Part shown: piece by piece, positions 1 through 12,012 of the stretch
How the letters are laid out: each line of letters begins with the position of its first letter
Position numbering within the stretch: position 1 is the stretch's first letter
Source: Metallyticus violacea
Lineage: Eukaryota > Arthropoda > Insecta > Mantodea > Metallyticidae
Length of the DNA: 64,000 nucleotides
Direction of reading: 5' to 3'
Assembly: GCA_030762175.1 (NCBI GenBank)
Contig: CM060833.1
Span: 66,837,501 to 66,901,500 of the forward strand
Translations under genes and position numbers: made by a program
The notes under the pieces: model-generated
Database searches by the model: none
What the model saw: only the letters and a program-made list of their open reading frames with translations
Told to the model about the DNA's origin: nothing

Positions 1-200
1 CCGAGTAAGAACATGTTAATTTCAAGTAATCAAAGCTCCTATTCTAAGATTGTGTACTTCGACATGCGATTGTTTTCCAGGCTTGACGTACAAACGTTTT
101 ATAAATGTTCCTGCTGATACGATAGGATGAAACTACTGCCATCTGGATTGTTAATGCGGAGCCATAGATAGCAATGTTCGTTAAAATAGAGATGTGCTAG

Positions 201-1144
201 CCAATAGGCGCACGTTTCCCCTATGAGATCATTTCTTTCGTCACGGTTCGAGAAAGTACTGAAAAGGAAAGAAAAATGGAAGTTAAATATTGATTTACTT
301 CAGTGGAAGTACGCCACAGTGAAAAGAGTATCAATATCATTTTCGTTGCTGAATAATAATTATATAGTTAATTAATAAAAACGTAATAAATAACTATTAA
401 CCACTATAATTCGATAATCTACATATTCTCAAAATCATACCAAGAGTAACGTTTGTGAAATAACCATAACATTTTTACTATTCATCTAATTAGTGAGTTT
501 GTCGTATTATTTCTGATAAGTGTTTTAATATTCTCTCAGTAGTGTTGAAATTCTGCCTTTTCAGATAGGGTTTTTGATAAATCTATATTCGCTAACAAAA
601 ATAGACAAACGATCTGAATACTCCACCGATAAAACAAGATCTTAAGTGTAATAAAAGAAGGCATTGACTTCAGAGTAATTCATTAGACATTATTGATGTT
701 AATGTTATTAATATCATGTTAAAATTCTGGTTTAAAAATAGCCTATGAAAACCCGCTTACATGCTATACAAATATGGTATTCCTAAAATTACGAATTCGC
801 ACGTTTCTTAAGCTCATGCAATAAAGTATAATATTATAAACTAGTATCATAATATAATTTTTCAAGACAATATTTAATTGAGAGAACTTTCTTAGCAATA
901 TCTCCAGAAGTGGTTCTTGATCTGCAGAATGAAAATAAAAGATATACTTTCTATGTTACACATTCACATAAAGACCGCCACGGGTGCCCGAGGTCGTTAA
1001 GGCACGGACTCGTGAGCGTATTATATTATAGTGTGTATAGTGCCGATTTAAGTCAACATTTCACCCCCATCTTTCATTCCTTTTCAGTATCTTCCAAAAT
1101 CGTAAGCAAGGAATTGCCTAATAGCGGAAACGTTCGCCTATTGG
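201..1144. repeat. Segment bounded by a 24-bp inverted repeat (possible MITE/DNA-transposon remnant)
   Basis: Bases 201-224 and the reverse complement of 1121-1144 match at 22 of 24 positions; both start CCAATAGGCG and end CTAT. The arms enclose about 900 bp of AT-rich sequence without a recognisable ORF. A 24-bp near-palindromic pair at this spacing is typical of terminal inverted repeats of a non-autonomous DNA transposon. I could not find an obvious target duplication just outside the arms, so the pairing could also be two unrelated solo ends. Confidence 0.35.
973..1018 (+). mobile_element. SINE2 head fragment (tRNA-like 5' end only)
   Basis: The sequence matches the first ~46 bases of the complete SINE2 copy at 48,243-48,531, including the box-A-like GTGGCCGAGGTCGTTAAGGC region (here GTGCCCGAGG...). 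It stops before box B, so it is a 3'-truncated or secondarily broken copy. It lies inside the inverted-repeat segment 201-1144. Confidence 0.75.
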
Positions 1145-1499
1145 TTGACACGCGAACATGTAAGAGAACTGGGCATCTGACTCATCGACTGAGAACAGAC
1201 ATTAATTACCTAGCGCGTGCTTCCTTAGCAGAAGCAGTCAAGACGCTCCGGGTTAATATTTTGATTTAATAATTAGAAAAGTTAAGGGATCTTTTTTGCT
1301 GACTATCCAGTGACCCAGGTATTCACATATTGGTGTTGTAAACTGTAAAGCAAAGGTTTTATGATGTTTTTCTAAATTTTAGTTGTTTTTAGAGTCACGT
1401 TTTCTCCTTAGATACTTTTAGTAATTTTAAGTGATTTTCAGGGCATTAAACGATGCATTGAAAGTAATCTTGACTTACCAATCAATGGTATAGTACATT

Positions 1500-1577
1500 T
1501 TATATTTATTTTATCATTTCGTTCTTGAGGTATCAATGCACGCTTTTATATTCCAGTTAATTATCAATAATTGTATC

Positions 1578-1622
<45 letters not shown>

Positions 1623-1624
1623 GC
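1500..1624 (+). mobile_element. Short (ATT)n-tailed retroposed segment with 11-bp target duplication
   Basis: The 11-mer TATAGTACATT occurs at 1489-1499 and again at 1625-1635, directly flanking a 125-bp segment whose last ~43 bases are a pure (ATT)n tract. A simple-sequence tail immediately before the second direct repeat is the signature of target-primed retroposition. The 80 bp of unique sequence shows no tRNA-like head and no ORF; it is probably a severely 5'-truncated LINE 3' end. Confidence 0.55.
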
Positions 1625-1635
1625 TATAGTACATT

Positions 1636-3540
1636 CAGTTTACGTCATACCAATATTTACTATGTTGTACCTTACTTGCACTGTTTTGGGTATTTTCAAA
1701 TAATTATGTGCGAAGCATGTTAAGTAATTATGTTTAAATAAATGGTATTTAAATAGTATTCTGGAATTTACCAAGTTATCCTTCTCCCGTATTAAGTTAC
1801 AATTCCGGAGTACTTCTAGAACTTGATTTTACAGTAGGTCCGCATAGTAACAATTACAAACGGAAGGAAGTTTTAATGTTTCAAATGGTCTAAGTAATTT
1901 TTGTAGCTAATAGTGACACACACGTGCAAAGAACTTTCTATATTGTTACAATTGAAGCAACTTAGACCCAATTGGATCTAAAATGAGCATTCAAGAAAAT
2001 TGGAAATGAAAATGCAACAATTACTGTCGACTTAACCGAAAAAGCAGAGAAATGCAGAGGGCGTTAATTAAAAGAATCACCAAAATGATATTCTGAAAAC
2101 TATATTTCAATTGGGAGCTATATAATGATGTAATGATACGTCCTTCCGATGTGCCACTTCTTTCGGTATTTGAATGAAGACGAAAACGCTACAAGAAAGG
2201 ACTTGGCAACAAATTGTGCAGACGTAGAAATTGATCAGTATGGGTGACAATAATACGTACTTATACTTTGTTAAATCAAAAACAAAGTGCAGTTTGTTTT
2301 CAAAATATAAGTGCAGAAGTATTTCGCTGAACGTTTTACATATGGCAACCATGTATCTGGTGTGTGATGCAAATCTCCCCTTTCCCATGGTTCGTCATAT
2401 AATAGCTAGAAGTTTGTTGACTTCAGCAGCGTATAACATGTGGACACTTAATGTAATATTGCTTGCGAGAGGCAGGACAACTGAAATATAGAATTAACTC
2501 GAGAGAATTTCTAAGCAATGGTTATCTTTGTTTTTTGTTCCAACGCCTCAAACAAAAAACTGCTAGGGACTGTGAAATGCATTGGCAGATAAGTTTCATG
2601 TTGTGCAACTGCTTTTAACAAGTTCAATGAGCTCAAATATGACCGGCTTCTTCTTCAATAAACAACATGAAGGTCTAACTTCGACAACAGTAACGCGAGG
2701 TATACCGTGTATTTGAAGAGGACAACCGATTAACGCACAGAGAGATTCATGCCTCCCTGGATATTAGTATGAGTCAATTTAACATCTTGCATAAACAGCT
2801 TGTCCTCAGGAACCTATGTTGTGAGTGTATACCTCGCGAGCCCACAAAGGAACAAACAAAAGCATGCTTGATTTGGTGAAAGAAAATACGCGATAGGCTT
2901 TGTCAAGGTCAATGAAATGCAGTGCACATCATCAATTATGATGATACTTGGGTATTCTGCTTTGAACCACAGAACAAAAAATAGTCGACTCAATGGAAGG
3001 ATCCCAAAACAAAAAATTAAGTAGGGAGCAAGCGTAAGGAAGAAACTGATTGCAATGTTCATAAGCACATTCCAACGCATCCATTACAAGGACACCGTGC
3101 AGTCTCTTGCAGAATGGTACACTACAAGTTGTTTATCCGCAGTCTTGGATAAAGTGCGCGAATAAAGAGCGTATATTTGAATCATCATCCACTACTACAA
3201 TGCGGAAGCAGAAACCACACAGAAGCACATAGTGGTGTTTTAAATGCTTCGAGATTGGAGAAATTACGAATCTTGCTTGTAGCACTAACCTCGCACCATA
3301 TTCCGAATCTACCGCATTTAGAACCCTTATAGAAGTAATAAACGCCTTTCAAGAATGCATTCGAGATATACCTGAAGATACTTGAGCACAGTGTTTTCAG
3401 AAATGGTCCAATAGAGGGAAAAGTCCGTATACCCCTTTACGTTTCTATTTTGTTGTTATATTGTATTAATATATTGCAGTTTTACTTATATTGTTGGTGT
3501 ATTGTGACCACAGCGTCACTCAGTCGTCATTCTGAGTTGA
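1636..3540. other. No gene recognised
   Basis: AT-rich sequence with short, unrelated ORFs on both strands. A 12-bp inverted pair (CGCGAGGTATAC at 2694-2705, complement at 2827-2838) is the only structure seen and may be chance. Confidence 0.6.
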
Positions 3541-4395
3541 AATGGCAGACACAAGTAGGTTTTCTGCTGAGGAGAGGTTAGTCGCGGGTCCTCACACAGT
3601 AGAGCAATGTAAGGAACGGGTTAATAAGCCTCCAAAGACAAAAAGTACAATAATTTCCTGGGAAAGAAAGACGTGAAAGATACGACAGAAAGTGAAAGAT
3701 AACTCCAGAAGTGGAAGAAAGGAGACGCATCTGGAGACATATGGCAAAGTTAAGGTGTCAGTTGAGCGCTCTGCCGTTAAACCCATTCGCAAACGAGCTG
3801 CTGAGCTTGACATTCCACGATCAACTCATTGAAATATGTCGAACATCAAGGTCCAAGGTTATGTTCGTAGATATACCGCAGCACGCTAAAGAGAAAGGTG
3901 TGCTTTTGGTCGAAGGAAAATCCTCATTTCACTTTCGTTCTTGAACACAACCCACCACATGTTACGATTGCGGGCAGGAATGATATCGCAGCATCTCTTT
4001 GGACCTATCTATTGATGAGCCTGTGAATGCTGTATAATATTCACGAATGCTGACAATTTGGCTCACTCTCCATGAAAGAGCTATGGATACAGGAGCTCCA
4101 GCATATTTCGCTTTTACCGTTCGTGAATCTTGGACCCTGAATTGGACGTGGGTCCCCAACATCTTCAGCATCACTCCCATGGCCTCCATGTACCCCTGAC
4201 TTGACGACACATGATAACTCGTTGTGGGGAAATATCAAGATGAAAGTTGAATTTGAACAAGCAGTAAATGCTTTCGGTACGATCGCACCTGCAGTTTTAG
4301 GGGGGGGGGGGAGTCACAAAAAACTTGGAGGCGAATGGAATTATATGTCAAATATGATGCAGCACATACGATCCCTTGGGCAATCACCATAAGTT
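3541..4395 (+). pseudogene. Decayed DDE transposase (Tc1/mariner-superfamily relative with N-terminal HTH)
   Basis: Read across three frames, the region follows a transposase type common in arthropod genomes. It starts with MADTSRFSAEERLVA at 3542. An HTH segment follows, with KPPKTKSTIISWERK near 3630 and then RKRAAELDIPRST near 3800. The C-terminal half has the GRGSPTSSASLPWPP segment (~4145-4190), a TPDLTTHDNSLWGNIK-like block (~4190-4240) that should hold the last catalytic acid, and a terminal stretch beginning FGTIAPAVL, then SHKTWRRMELC-like to ~4390. There are many stop codons and frameshifts plus a run of G at about 4300-4311. The element is long dead; its terminal inverted repeats were not located. 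Confidence 0.7.
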
Positions 4396-5470
4396 CATTG
4401 CTAAATTCATTTATTAAGTTCATAAAATTAACGTGCAGCTTATAGGTGTATACAGATTTCCCGGGCACTATAAAATGTAATGGAAAATATTTTGCACATA
4501 TACAGCCAATTTCTATCAATGTTTATTTCATTCCAGTATCAATGTTTTGCTAGTAACTAACTAATTAGACAACTAATACATGTGATTTATGGATGCTTTA
4601 ATTCTAAAGTGTCAAACCTTACTGCATATTTCATAATGAAACACTTTTTTTTTCTTTAGGAAGTTGTGTGCTTTGTTTATTTCATTTTTCGATTGTTTCC
4701 CAACTCTAACCTATTTTATGCATAACGGTATACGCTTTTCAGAGCACTCAAGTTGTGACTGTGGCTTACATTTCGACAAGGAACACATTTCTTCTGTTAT
4801 TGCATAATATTTTGATTAAGGTTTGGATGTGATGTTGATCCTGTTATTCTAGTGAATCAGTAATTCTGTTTAATGGGCTATAAATACATACATCACTGCA
4901 TAAGAGATGAGCCCAAACATCTTGTCTTGGCACTGAGCGTGTTTATGTAAGCGTGTTTAAGATCAGTTATCTAAGAGAACTAAACCTGAATCTCGTTGGC
5001 AGATAGTTTATTTCTGCCCTATTTTTGTGCTACTGCAGTCACTATAGTGGAATGCTGATTGTACAGCGAGTATCATTTAGAGATCTACATATAATTCATA
5101 TAAAGCCATTTTATATACTACAAAGTTTTATGCTGGATTAAGAAATCTGAAGACTCCTTTCATACCAATGTTAAATTGGATACCGTGTGACACAAGCATA
5201 AAAGCTATAACAATAACATTTGAACATCATATTTTGATGCATTTTATCCGTACACTGCATTAGCATTTAAACATTGGAACCAGAATTAAAATATTTTATT
5301 TGAAATCCATTTTTTGTTAAAATGTTGTAGAAAAACTTTCATAATTCTTAGATTATTAAACGTTTCTTAACACTTCTGCTTCAGTAGCTTCATTGTTAAG
5401 TCTTAAGTCTAAAAACAGCATAGAAAATTTCAATACCGTTGATTTAGTAGTTTTTTCAAGAGGTTTATAC
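4396..5470. other. No gene recognised
   Basis: AT-rich DNA with only short spurious ORFs. No repeat shared with the rest of the window was noticed. Confidence 0.55.
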
Positions 5471-5525
5471 ATGACCTTGGGTTTAGGAGGCAAGTATGGT
5501 TACCACTACACCACCAGGACCGACT
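5471..5525 (-). mobile_element. SINE1 head fragment
   Basis: The reverse complement matches the tRNA-like first ~55 bases of SINE1 (GGTCCTGGTGGTGTAGTGG, then ACCATACTTGCCTCC), with the box A equivalent intact. Body and tail are absent, so this is a 5' stub rather than the usual 5'-truncated form. Confidence 0.8.
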
Positions 5526-6289
5526 GCCAAGGAACCTAATGCATGCCTGCACCATAATCAGGATGTGTTCAAACTGTTTCGTCATAATAGCCAACAGAAA
5601 AAAACCAAATTACTTCTAGGGAATATTAAATATCTGAACCATCTCTCTCAAGTGCTCTGAATGGTATATGCCTTTGAAATGAATGGTATATTTTTGCGTA
5701 TTTTCAAATATTAAACAATTTTGATTAATTTTTTTGAAAAAAAATCATTTTGTTTCTTTTCAAACTCCTTTAATTTTATCTTTTACATCATCAGTTGCTG
5801 TCTCAGTAAGTGGTGCTAAAATGCTAATACACACATCAAACTTCAGTAGTTTCTCCCAGAAACGCCTTTGTCAATCGCCGTCATAGGAGACGCTGAGACA
5901 GGTAAGTTTATTACAATATGATCGATGAGCCATAAAATGAAGTTTCCTCGGCATAGACAGATTGTCGATAGCTTTACGTTGTGAGTTAAGATGCAAAATA
6001 TTCAAACTATGTTCTGTAGCGAAATGCAGTCTAGATCTTACAGAAGTTCATGAAAACGTCAACTAATATGACATTGTGTTGATGTTTCCAAAGATTAAAT
6101 GTCGTTTTAAGGATCATATTTTGGTCTCAAAAACGATGTATTATGATGAAGAGAGTGAGATATATGCTATCGCCCTAAATTAGTAGTGTTTAAAGCGAAT
6201 CTCTTAGAAAAATAGATTTTGGCCTTTTATTATCACCTATCATGACCCCTGAGCTAATATTTCGTAATATTTTTTCTATAACTCTCATT
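5526..6289. other. No gene recognised
   Basis: AT-rich DNA without a long ORF or a repeat recognised elsewhere in the window. Confidence 0.5.
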
Positions 6290-6615
6290 AGGCATTTCTG
6301 CCTGTTCCGGCATCAGTTTAATTTGTCTCTTTCTACGCCGCGTCTTTCCTTAGGTCGTATAATTTAATGTGTATTTTTTCATGTTATTTTGTAATTAGCA
6401 GTCTAAATGTTCCATCTACATCCTTCTGTATTCTTTGATTTTATCTTATAAATTGTATATTTTTAATTATTTCAAAGTTTTTTTCCTTATCAAAATGCTT
6501 ATAGCCTGCCACGACCTTCAAAGATGTCATTTCTGATGCGGGTATTCCTTACCAGTTTGATTTCGTCAATGGACATGTTCCACATTCATAGAGCTTGGCA
6601 GAGATCGAGTTTTAT
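6290..6615 (-). pseudogene. LINE ORF2 C-terminal fossil
   Basis: The minus strand reads, with frameshifts, as the post-RT region of a non-LTR retrotransposon. First comes CPLTKSN at ~6590-6550 (the SETWTLTK-type block), then ASEMTSLKVVAGYK-like residues. Next is NLYDKIKEYRRMWMEHLD at ~6440-6390, then a basic GKTRRRKRQIKLMPEQAEMP at ~6350-6290. This order (LTK block, EM-FLR block, DKI-Y---W-EHL block, basic GRP/RKR block) is usual downstream of the reverse transcriptase in several LINE clades. No RT catalytic region remains. It is dead and strongly 5'-truncated. Confidence 0.7.
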
Positions 6616-7916
6616 TTTTAAGAGTTCCAGTAATAGTGGAACATGTGTTCTAAAATGAAGAAACTTTTATTTTTAAGTCATGTTTAAAATTATAACTTAT
6701 TTGATAAAAACTTGTTTAGTTATTATTATTATTGTTTTGATTTACATTATCTTTCCCACAGAAAGCAAACAATTTAATTTTCTCTGGCGATATTATCATA
6801 ACATATTTAAACCATTACTAAATAGTTATTAAGCGTCATCTATTATTGCGCAAAAGTTTAGAACGAGGAATTGAAACTAAAAATAATTCAAAATAATAAA
6901 TAACTAAGTTTTCAGATTAGCAATATTCATCCTTTGCATTAGAAAAACCTGCACGGTTGCAGTAACTTTAACATATGCCTTTAGTTTCGGACTATTGGGC
7001 TGCGAAGGTGGAACTGAAATAATCGTCAAATGCATCATGCTGGAAAGAAAATAAGGGGACACGGTTGAGAAAATTATGTACAGTGAGATTATGTGCGTTA
7101 TGGGCGATCTATGCGCCACTTACTGAACTGCCGCATAGAACAAAAGATGAGAGAATCGCCAGGAGTAATGTTAGTATTTTTATTTTAGTATTTATATTTT
7201 ACCGAAAGGATTAAATGATAGTGTATTTAAAACTAATAATAATAAGCACTAATCTGTGTTATAGGTAATGTTTATGATTATGCACCTTAGAGTGGCCAAA
7301 CATTGCCGGTATTTGCGTAAGAAATTCCTGTATTTAACTTTTCTTCGGCAAGAACACTTGTTGGGAACACGTTTCTTGTCATTCGTAACTAGCGGACAAT
7401 TTCCGCATCTAAAACACGATTGTCAGGATATTTTCTTGCGAATCGCCTTACCACTTCTCTGCAAGAATTCACATTTGTATCGTATATAAAACCCGTTCAA
7501 GAGAGTGGTGTAAGGAAAACAATTCACACAAAATGAAAGCACCGAGACTGCAAGCTCTCGCTGAGAGAGCCTCCTAACTATATGCTACCTGCACATGCGT
7601 TATACGACCTTGACGATTGACTCCAAATACTCAACCGCGCTCTGCCACCCGTAACTCAAATAACCGTAAACAATACAAAGTTAGCACAGTTTCTATGTAA
7701 TATCTTTGCCAAAACATCCAAATATATACTAAATTATTTTGATAATTATATTCTATAATTTGATAAAATATTCATGTTCTTATTTATGCAAATTAAAAAA
7801 GTTTCTCAGGTGGTATAATTAATATTATAGTTACTTTGTAGGTTAAGGGTTAAATGCATGATGTAATCCTGTAGGAGGCGCTTTTAATATACATTTATGA
7901 TGTAAGTAAATTACTT
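6616..7916. other. No gene recognised
   Basis: AT-rich; ORFs at 6904-7119 (-) and 7268-7489 (+) show no recognisable domain and are probably chance. Confidence 0.5.
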
Positions 7917-7924
7917 TCTATTTT

Positions 7925-8231
7925 TTTGTCGGTTCTGATTTTGTAATGGTAACCATACTTGATTTCCAAATCCAAGAATGTGGTTTCAAATCCGGCCAGG
8001 ATAGATGGATTTTTTCAGGTGTAAAAAATCCTTAGTATGGCTTCCTTCGGAAGGGAAGTAAAGCCGTGGGTCCCGTGTCGTACATTTGCGGCACGAAAAA
8101 GATCCTCAAACCTGAAAAAGAGGCCTCTGAGCAAAAATTTGTCGGCCTTTTCACGCCCTGAATAGAATGGGACGCTGATGACCTGAATTTTTAAAGAGCG
8201 TCCGTAAATAAAACAAATTAATCAAAAACTC
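7925..8231 (+). mobile_element. SINE1, near full length
   Basis: A complete SINE1: a degraded tRNA-like head (GGTTCTGATTTTGTAATGG for box A; GGTTTCAAATCC for box B), then the CTTCCTTCGGAAGGGAAG hairpin segment, then a 3' stem-loop with GGACGCT at 8170-8176 pairing with AGCGTCC at 8197-8203, and an A-rich tail. The 8-mer TCTATTTT lies on both sides (7917-7924 and 8232-8239) and is the probable target-site duplication. The pol III promoter boxes of this copy are mutated. Confidence 0.85.
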
Positions 8232-8239
8232 TCTATTTT

Positions 8240-9060
8240 AAGCCCGTGGAAATTAACACATTAGGTTATTAATTTTGGAAGAAGATTTTTCGAATACCCA
8301 GCAGAATTTGTTATTCCATAAGATTGCTTATACGTTCAGTTTCCGTACCATGTTTAGCACTTTGAAAGCGAATAAAACCCTAGAATATCCTTTTTGCATC
8401 GGGCTGCCTTCTGCTCTGAAGGAAGTCTCAGCGTACCAGAGAAATGAGGCATTGAGAGGCAGGCCCCAATTAGGGACAGTCGCTTTTCATAGCGCCTCCC
8501 CGTGTAATTAAATACTTCATGATGCAGCCACAAAACAAAATTTTCCCTCAAGTGCTTTATCATCTCGTGTCAGGCCTCGTGGTGGAGGTAAAGGGATCCA
8601 ACGGGCCGTGAGACATAATGAGACGCTATACAAGCATCTCCTGGTGGAGGTGTGCGCAAACTATAGCGGGTGTTTTCAATTGGGGAAGCAACATGAATGA
8701 CGGGAATACGTCTGTTTGTAGAAACAATACATTCAAGAAGATGAGGTTATAATTTTTTCCCTCTCTTTTTACGGATGCCATTTATTACTTTATCAGTGAA
8801 GCTGCTGCAGGTTCTCGAGCTCTTTTTCTTGTTCCTGGAGATTTTATTGATAGATTCGCTTGGGCAATATCGCCTCTTCCATTGTTATGACAGGTCCAAA
8901 CTATTTAATGTCATTTTCTATTGTGTCTAAAATAGCCTGCTTTACATATTCATTCTCATTCTGGCCGCTTCACTCCTTATTATTCCAGTTTGTAAACTAT
9001 AATATTTCCTCGCAAATAATTCACTTGCACAGCCATTATTCATATACTTTTATACTTATA
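8240..9060. other. No gene recognised
   Basis: Mixed-composition DNA. An ORF at 8275-8511 (+) and its antisense shadow show no known domain. A locally GC-richer stretch at 8560-8660 is unexplained. Confidence 0.5.
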
Positions 9061-9165
9061 CAGGGTGTTTGAAAATGTCTATTACAAATCTCTAGGACTT
9101 GTGGAGCAGAGTGAATAGATAACATTTTGAATGAGAATTCATGTTCAAAAACGTACCATTCTACA
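9061..9165 (+). mobile_element. Possible DNA-transposon end beginning CAGGGTGTTT
   Basis: The segment begins CAGGGTGTTTGAAAATGTCT, which resembles the TIR start of several Tc1/mariner-group elements known from insects. It is followed by ~90 bp of non-simple sequence and then by a SINE1. No matching opposite end was found within reach and there is no transposase ORF, so this is at best a solo terminus. Confidence 0.3.
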
Positions 9166-9175
9166 TGTGGATTGT

Positions 9176-9447
9176 GGGGGCGAAATGGTAAACATACTTG
9201 CCTCCTAAATCTAAGATCGCGGGTTCAACTCCGGTACGATCGATGGATATTTTCGAGCATAAAATCCTAAGTATGACTTCCTTCGGAACGGAATAAAAGC
9301 CGCAGGTCCCATGTCGTAGATTTACGGCACGACAAAGAACCTCAAGACTGAAAAAGGGGCCTCTGAGCAAAATTTGTCATCCGTTTCACGCCCTGAATTG
9401 AATGGGACACTGATGACCTGAGCACGTTCGTAAATAAACCAAGTCAA
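9176..9447 (+). mobile_element. SINE1, diverged copy
   Basis: The body matches SINE1 throughout: the GCGGGTTCAACTCCGG box B, the TATGACTTCCTTCGGAA hairpin, and the TTACGGCACGACAAAGAACC and TTTCACGCCCTGAATTGAATG blocks. The head is degraded (no good box A). The 3' stem-loop is damaged by a deletion between the two arms (GGACACTGATGACCTGAGCACGTTCG in place of the usual spacing), so it is an old copy. Confidence 0.8.
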
Positions 9448-9480
9448 TAACTGTGCTACAAGTAAAACAAATACACGGAT

Positions 9481-9581
9481 AAAAAAAAACAAAACAAAAC
9501 AAAACAAACAAACATATATATAATAAAAATAAAAATAAAGTAACACTATTTACAATGTAATATATATATATATATATATAT
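9481..9581. repeat. (AAAAC)n followed by (AT)n microsatellites
   Basis: A/AAAAC repeats at 9481-9513 and (AT)n at 9560-9581, downstream of the SINE1 copy. The ORFs called across this stretch are low-complexity artefacts. Confidence 0.9.
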
Positions 9582-10349
9582 CCTTTATATGTCATTATTC
9601 ATTCCTAGACCATGGTGGTACCTCATTTGAACTTCGAACTTCTGTATATGTGATTTTCTGCGTTATGTGACAGTCTCTGTACCTCATTCTCCTGGAGTCT
9701 GAATGCTGATAGAAGCGTAATTAATCTATGAAGAGAACACAGCTCTATTGCACCTGTTGCCAAGTGACATTCTTCCGGCACCATGCAATAATACAACTTG
9801 ACTGATTTCCAAGGCAAATAACTGGACGATGAGAACGTGGTTCTCTTTTGTTCAGTTTATTTCTGTTTGGTTTGAAACTGTTAAATTGCCAACATTCTGC
9901 AGAGCATTTCTTAACACTATAGCAGTTGGATTCCTTTCTCTTAGAGTAGGCACAGAAAACTACTTTGCGCAACAGTCGTAATCCTTGGTTTACCTGGATG
10001 TTGTTCTTTTGGACTGCTAAATTCTTGATATGTTGCGCCATTTCTAATTATTCCAAACGGCATAAACATTTCTTCTCGAGCATTCATTTCATTTGTTAAA
10101 AACGCTTCTTGGCGTTTCTCCTAGAAGTTTAACAGAGAAAAGTCGCTGGACTCCTCTATTAGAAAGAATCTTATTTACTAATCCACAATGTAAAATTTAA
10201 ATAAATAAAATATACATAATAAAATTGCTGCTATGAACAATGCACACATGCTTACTTACTACTTATAATCTGTTTAGATAATTACTTAAACATGTGCTCT
10301 TTCTATATAATTTAATGCGTGTGTTTGTTAGCACAATTCTATTACATTA

Positions 10350-10400
<51 letters not shown>

Positions 10401-12012
10401 ATTCCCCAAAGAGCTTTCTCACATGAAAGTATCTATGCAAAAATTTAGAACAATTTATAAGATAATATTCAGACACTGAAATATCTCCCTTTTAATCGCT
10501 CCTGCATCATTCTTCCCCACGACTTACACAAAAGCACTGGTTTCATCTGTGACTACTGTTTCTGAAAGCCCCCTGTGTCCTCGTCTTTCAGGGAGTTCTT
10601 TCTCGTCTTAACTTTGCAAACGAGGAGTATATTGTAAGTGGAGGAGCATATTCTGAAAAAGCCATCGTTAAACTTTCAGAACCATTATCTTAAAATCGTA
10701 TAAGCAGCACAACACAACTAACATTTTTCTGCCACTACAAGCATGGAAAAGTTGCTCTATAACACAAACTCGACAGCTTTTTTCCATGGTTAAGCATAAA
10801 ACTCACACGTTTAATATTTTCTTGAAACAAGGAAAACTAAAAAGGCACTGTCATATAACCTAAGACATTTCTTTGCTAGTATTCTCATTTAAAACGTGCA
10901 TAGCGTTTCGGTTGGTATAAATGAATTTTCCTTTCTGTCTGTAGAGCACACTTCCAGCGATGATCTCTAGAACTTTCATTATGAATAGAGTGTTTCTTTT
11001 AATCTGCTCTTTGACTAAATTCCGGCATAATTTTCTAAAATCTAATAAATTATTATTCTCTTATTTCTTCTTCTACATACGTTTTAACCTCCCTGTATCT
11101 TCCTGCTTTAATTTAATTGGAGGTTAAAAGCATTTGTGTTTTGAGAAAAGTTAGCTTATCCAGTGCATCCATCATGTACCGACTTCTTTGGCTTAACGAG
11201 TGAGGTACATGGTTTATTTCATGCAATTCGTTCTCCATAATTTTGTGTATTTTTTAAAATCTACTGCCTTACGAGATATCTTTAGTTAATTTTTATTTTT
11301 GAGAGAAGATAGTCTTTCGTTATTGATGTTTCTGAACTTTTTATGAATAATTAAAGGTTATAGAGCATAATACTTCAACTAAAGTCTCGTATTTCGTCAA
11401 CATTCTCTAAGTGGTCCGTGATGTACAATTTAATGTGTGTGTACTCTAAAATAAGCCCTGCAATTAGAAGCTGCCAGGTTAAATTACCTGCTGAGGTTGT
11501 TTCTAAAGTTTCGCTGCCGTAATTAAAGGTACACTCTGGGTAATTATTTATAATTTGCTGCTTATTTGGTTCCTACTAACCCGGAGTACTGCAACTTAGT
11601 AGTATACCAATAAAAAAGCAACAGTCAAAAACCATGATCGATTGGTAAAGCACACAGTAACAAGCATTCATCCTGCAAAAGAACCCTAAGAATTATAATT
11701 GGTGCTGGAACCAGCATTAAGTCCTTATTTAAGAATCTTCACAAGCAAATATGTGTATTCAATTTACTGTCACCTGGGTGATAATTATGATAGCTTCAAT
11801 GCTGATGATACAGGAATGGATTAGCATTCGCTAAATTTCCGTTCACAATATACAGATTAATGCCGCCTTCAGTTCATATTCAAGCTATTCCATGAAGAGG
11901 AAATGTGTGTTCTAATGGACGAGTGGACAAAATCATGTATTTTCTAGGTTCACGTTAGGCTTGAAGTATTTATTTCTTAGTTTTGGAAACAAAATAAATA
12001 TACAACAATAAT
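9582..12012. other. No gene recognised
   Basis: AT-rich. The 98-codon minus ORF at 9745-10,041 has several Cys residues, but I recognise no family. Contains one CA microsatellite (separate entry). Confidence 0.5.
10351..10398. repeat. (CA)n microsatellite
   Basis: An uninterrupted CA/AC tract of about 48 bp. Confidence 0.98.

Noticed and set aside
910..1269. 119-codon ORF
   Set aside because: It runs through a SINE2 head and one arm of the inverted repeat, starts at a non-ATG codon and has no recognisable domain.
2694..2838. 12-bp inverted pair CGCGAGGTATAC
   Set aside because: The arms are short, pairing does not extend and no element-like features lie around them; chance is plausible in a 64-kb window.
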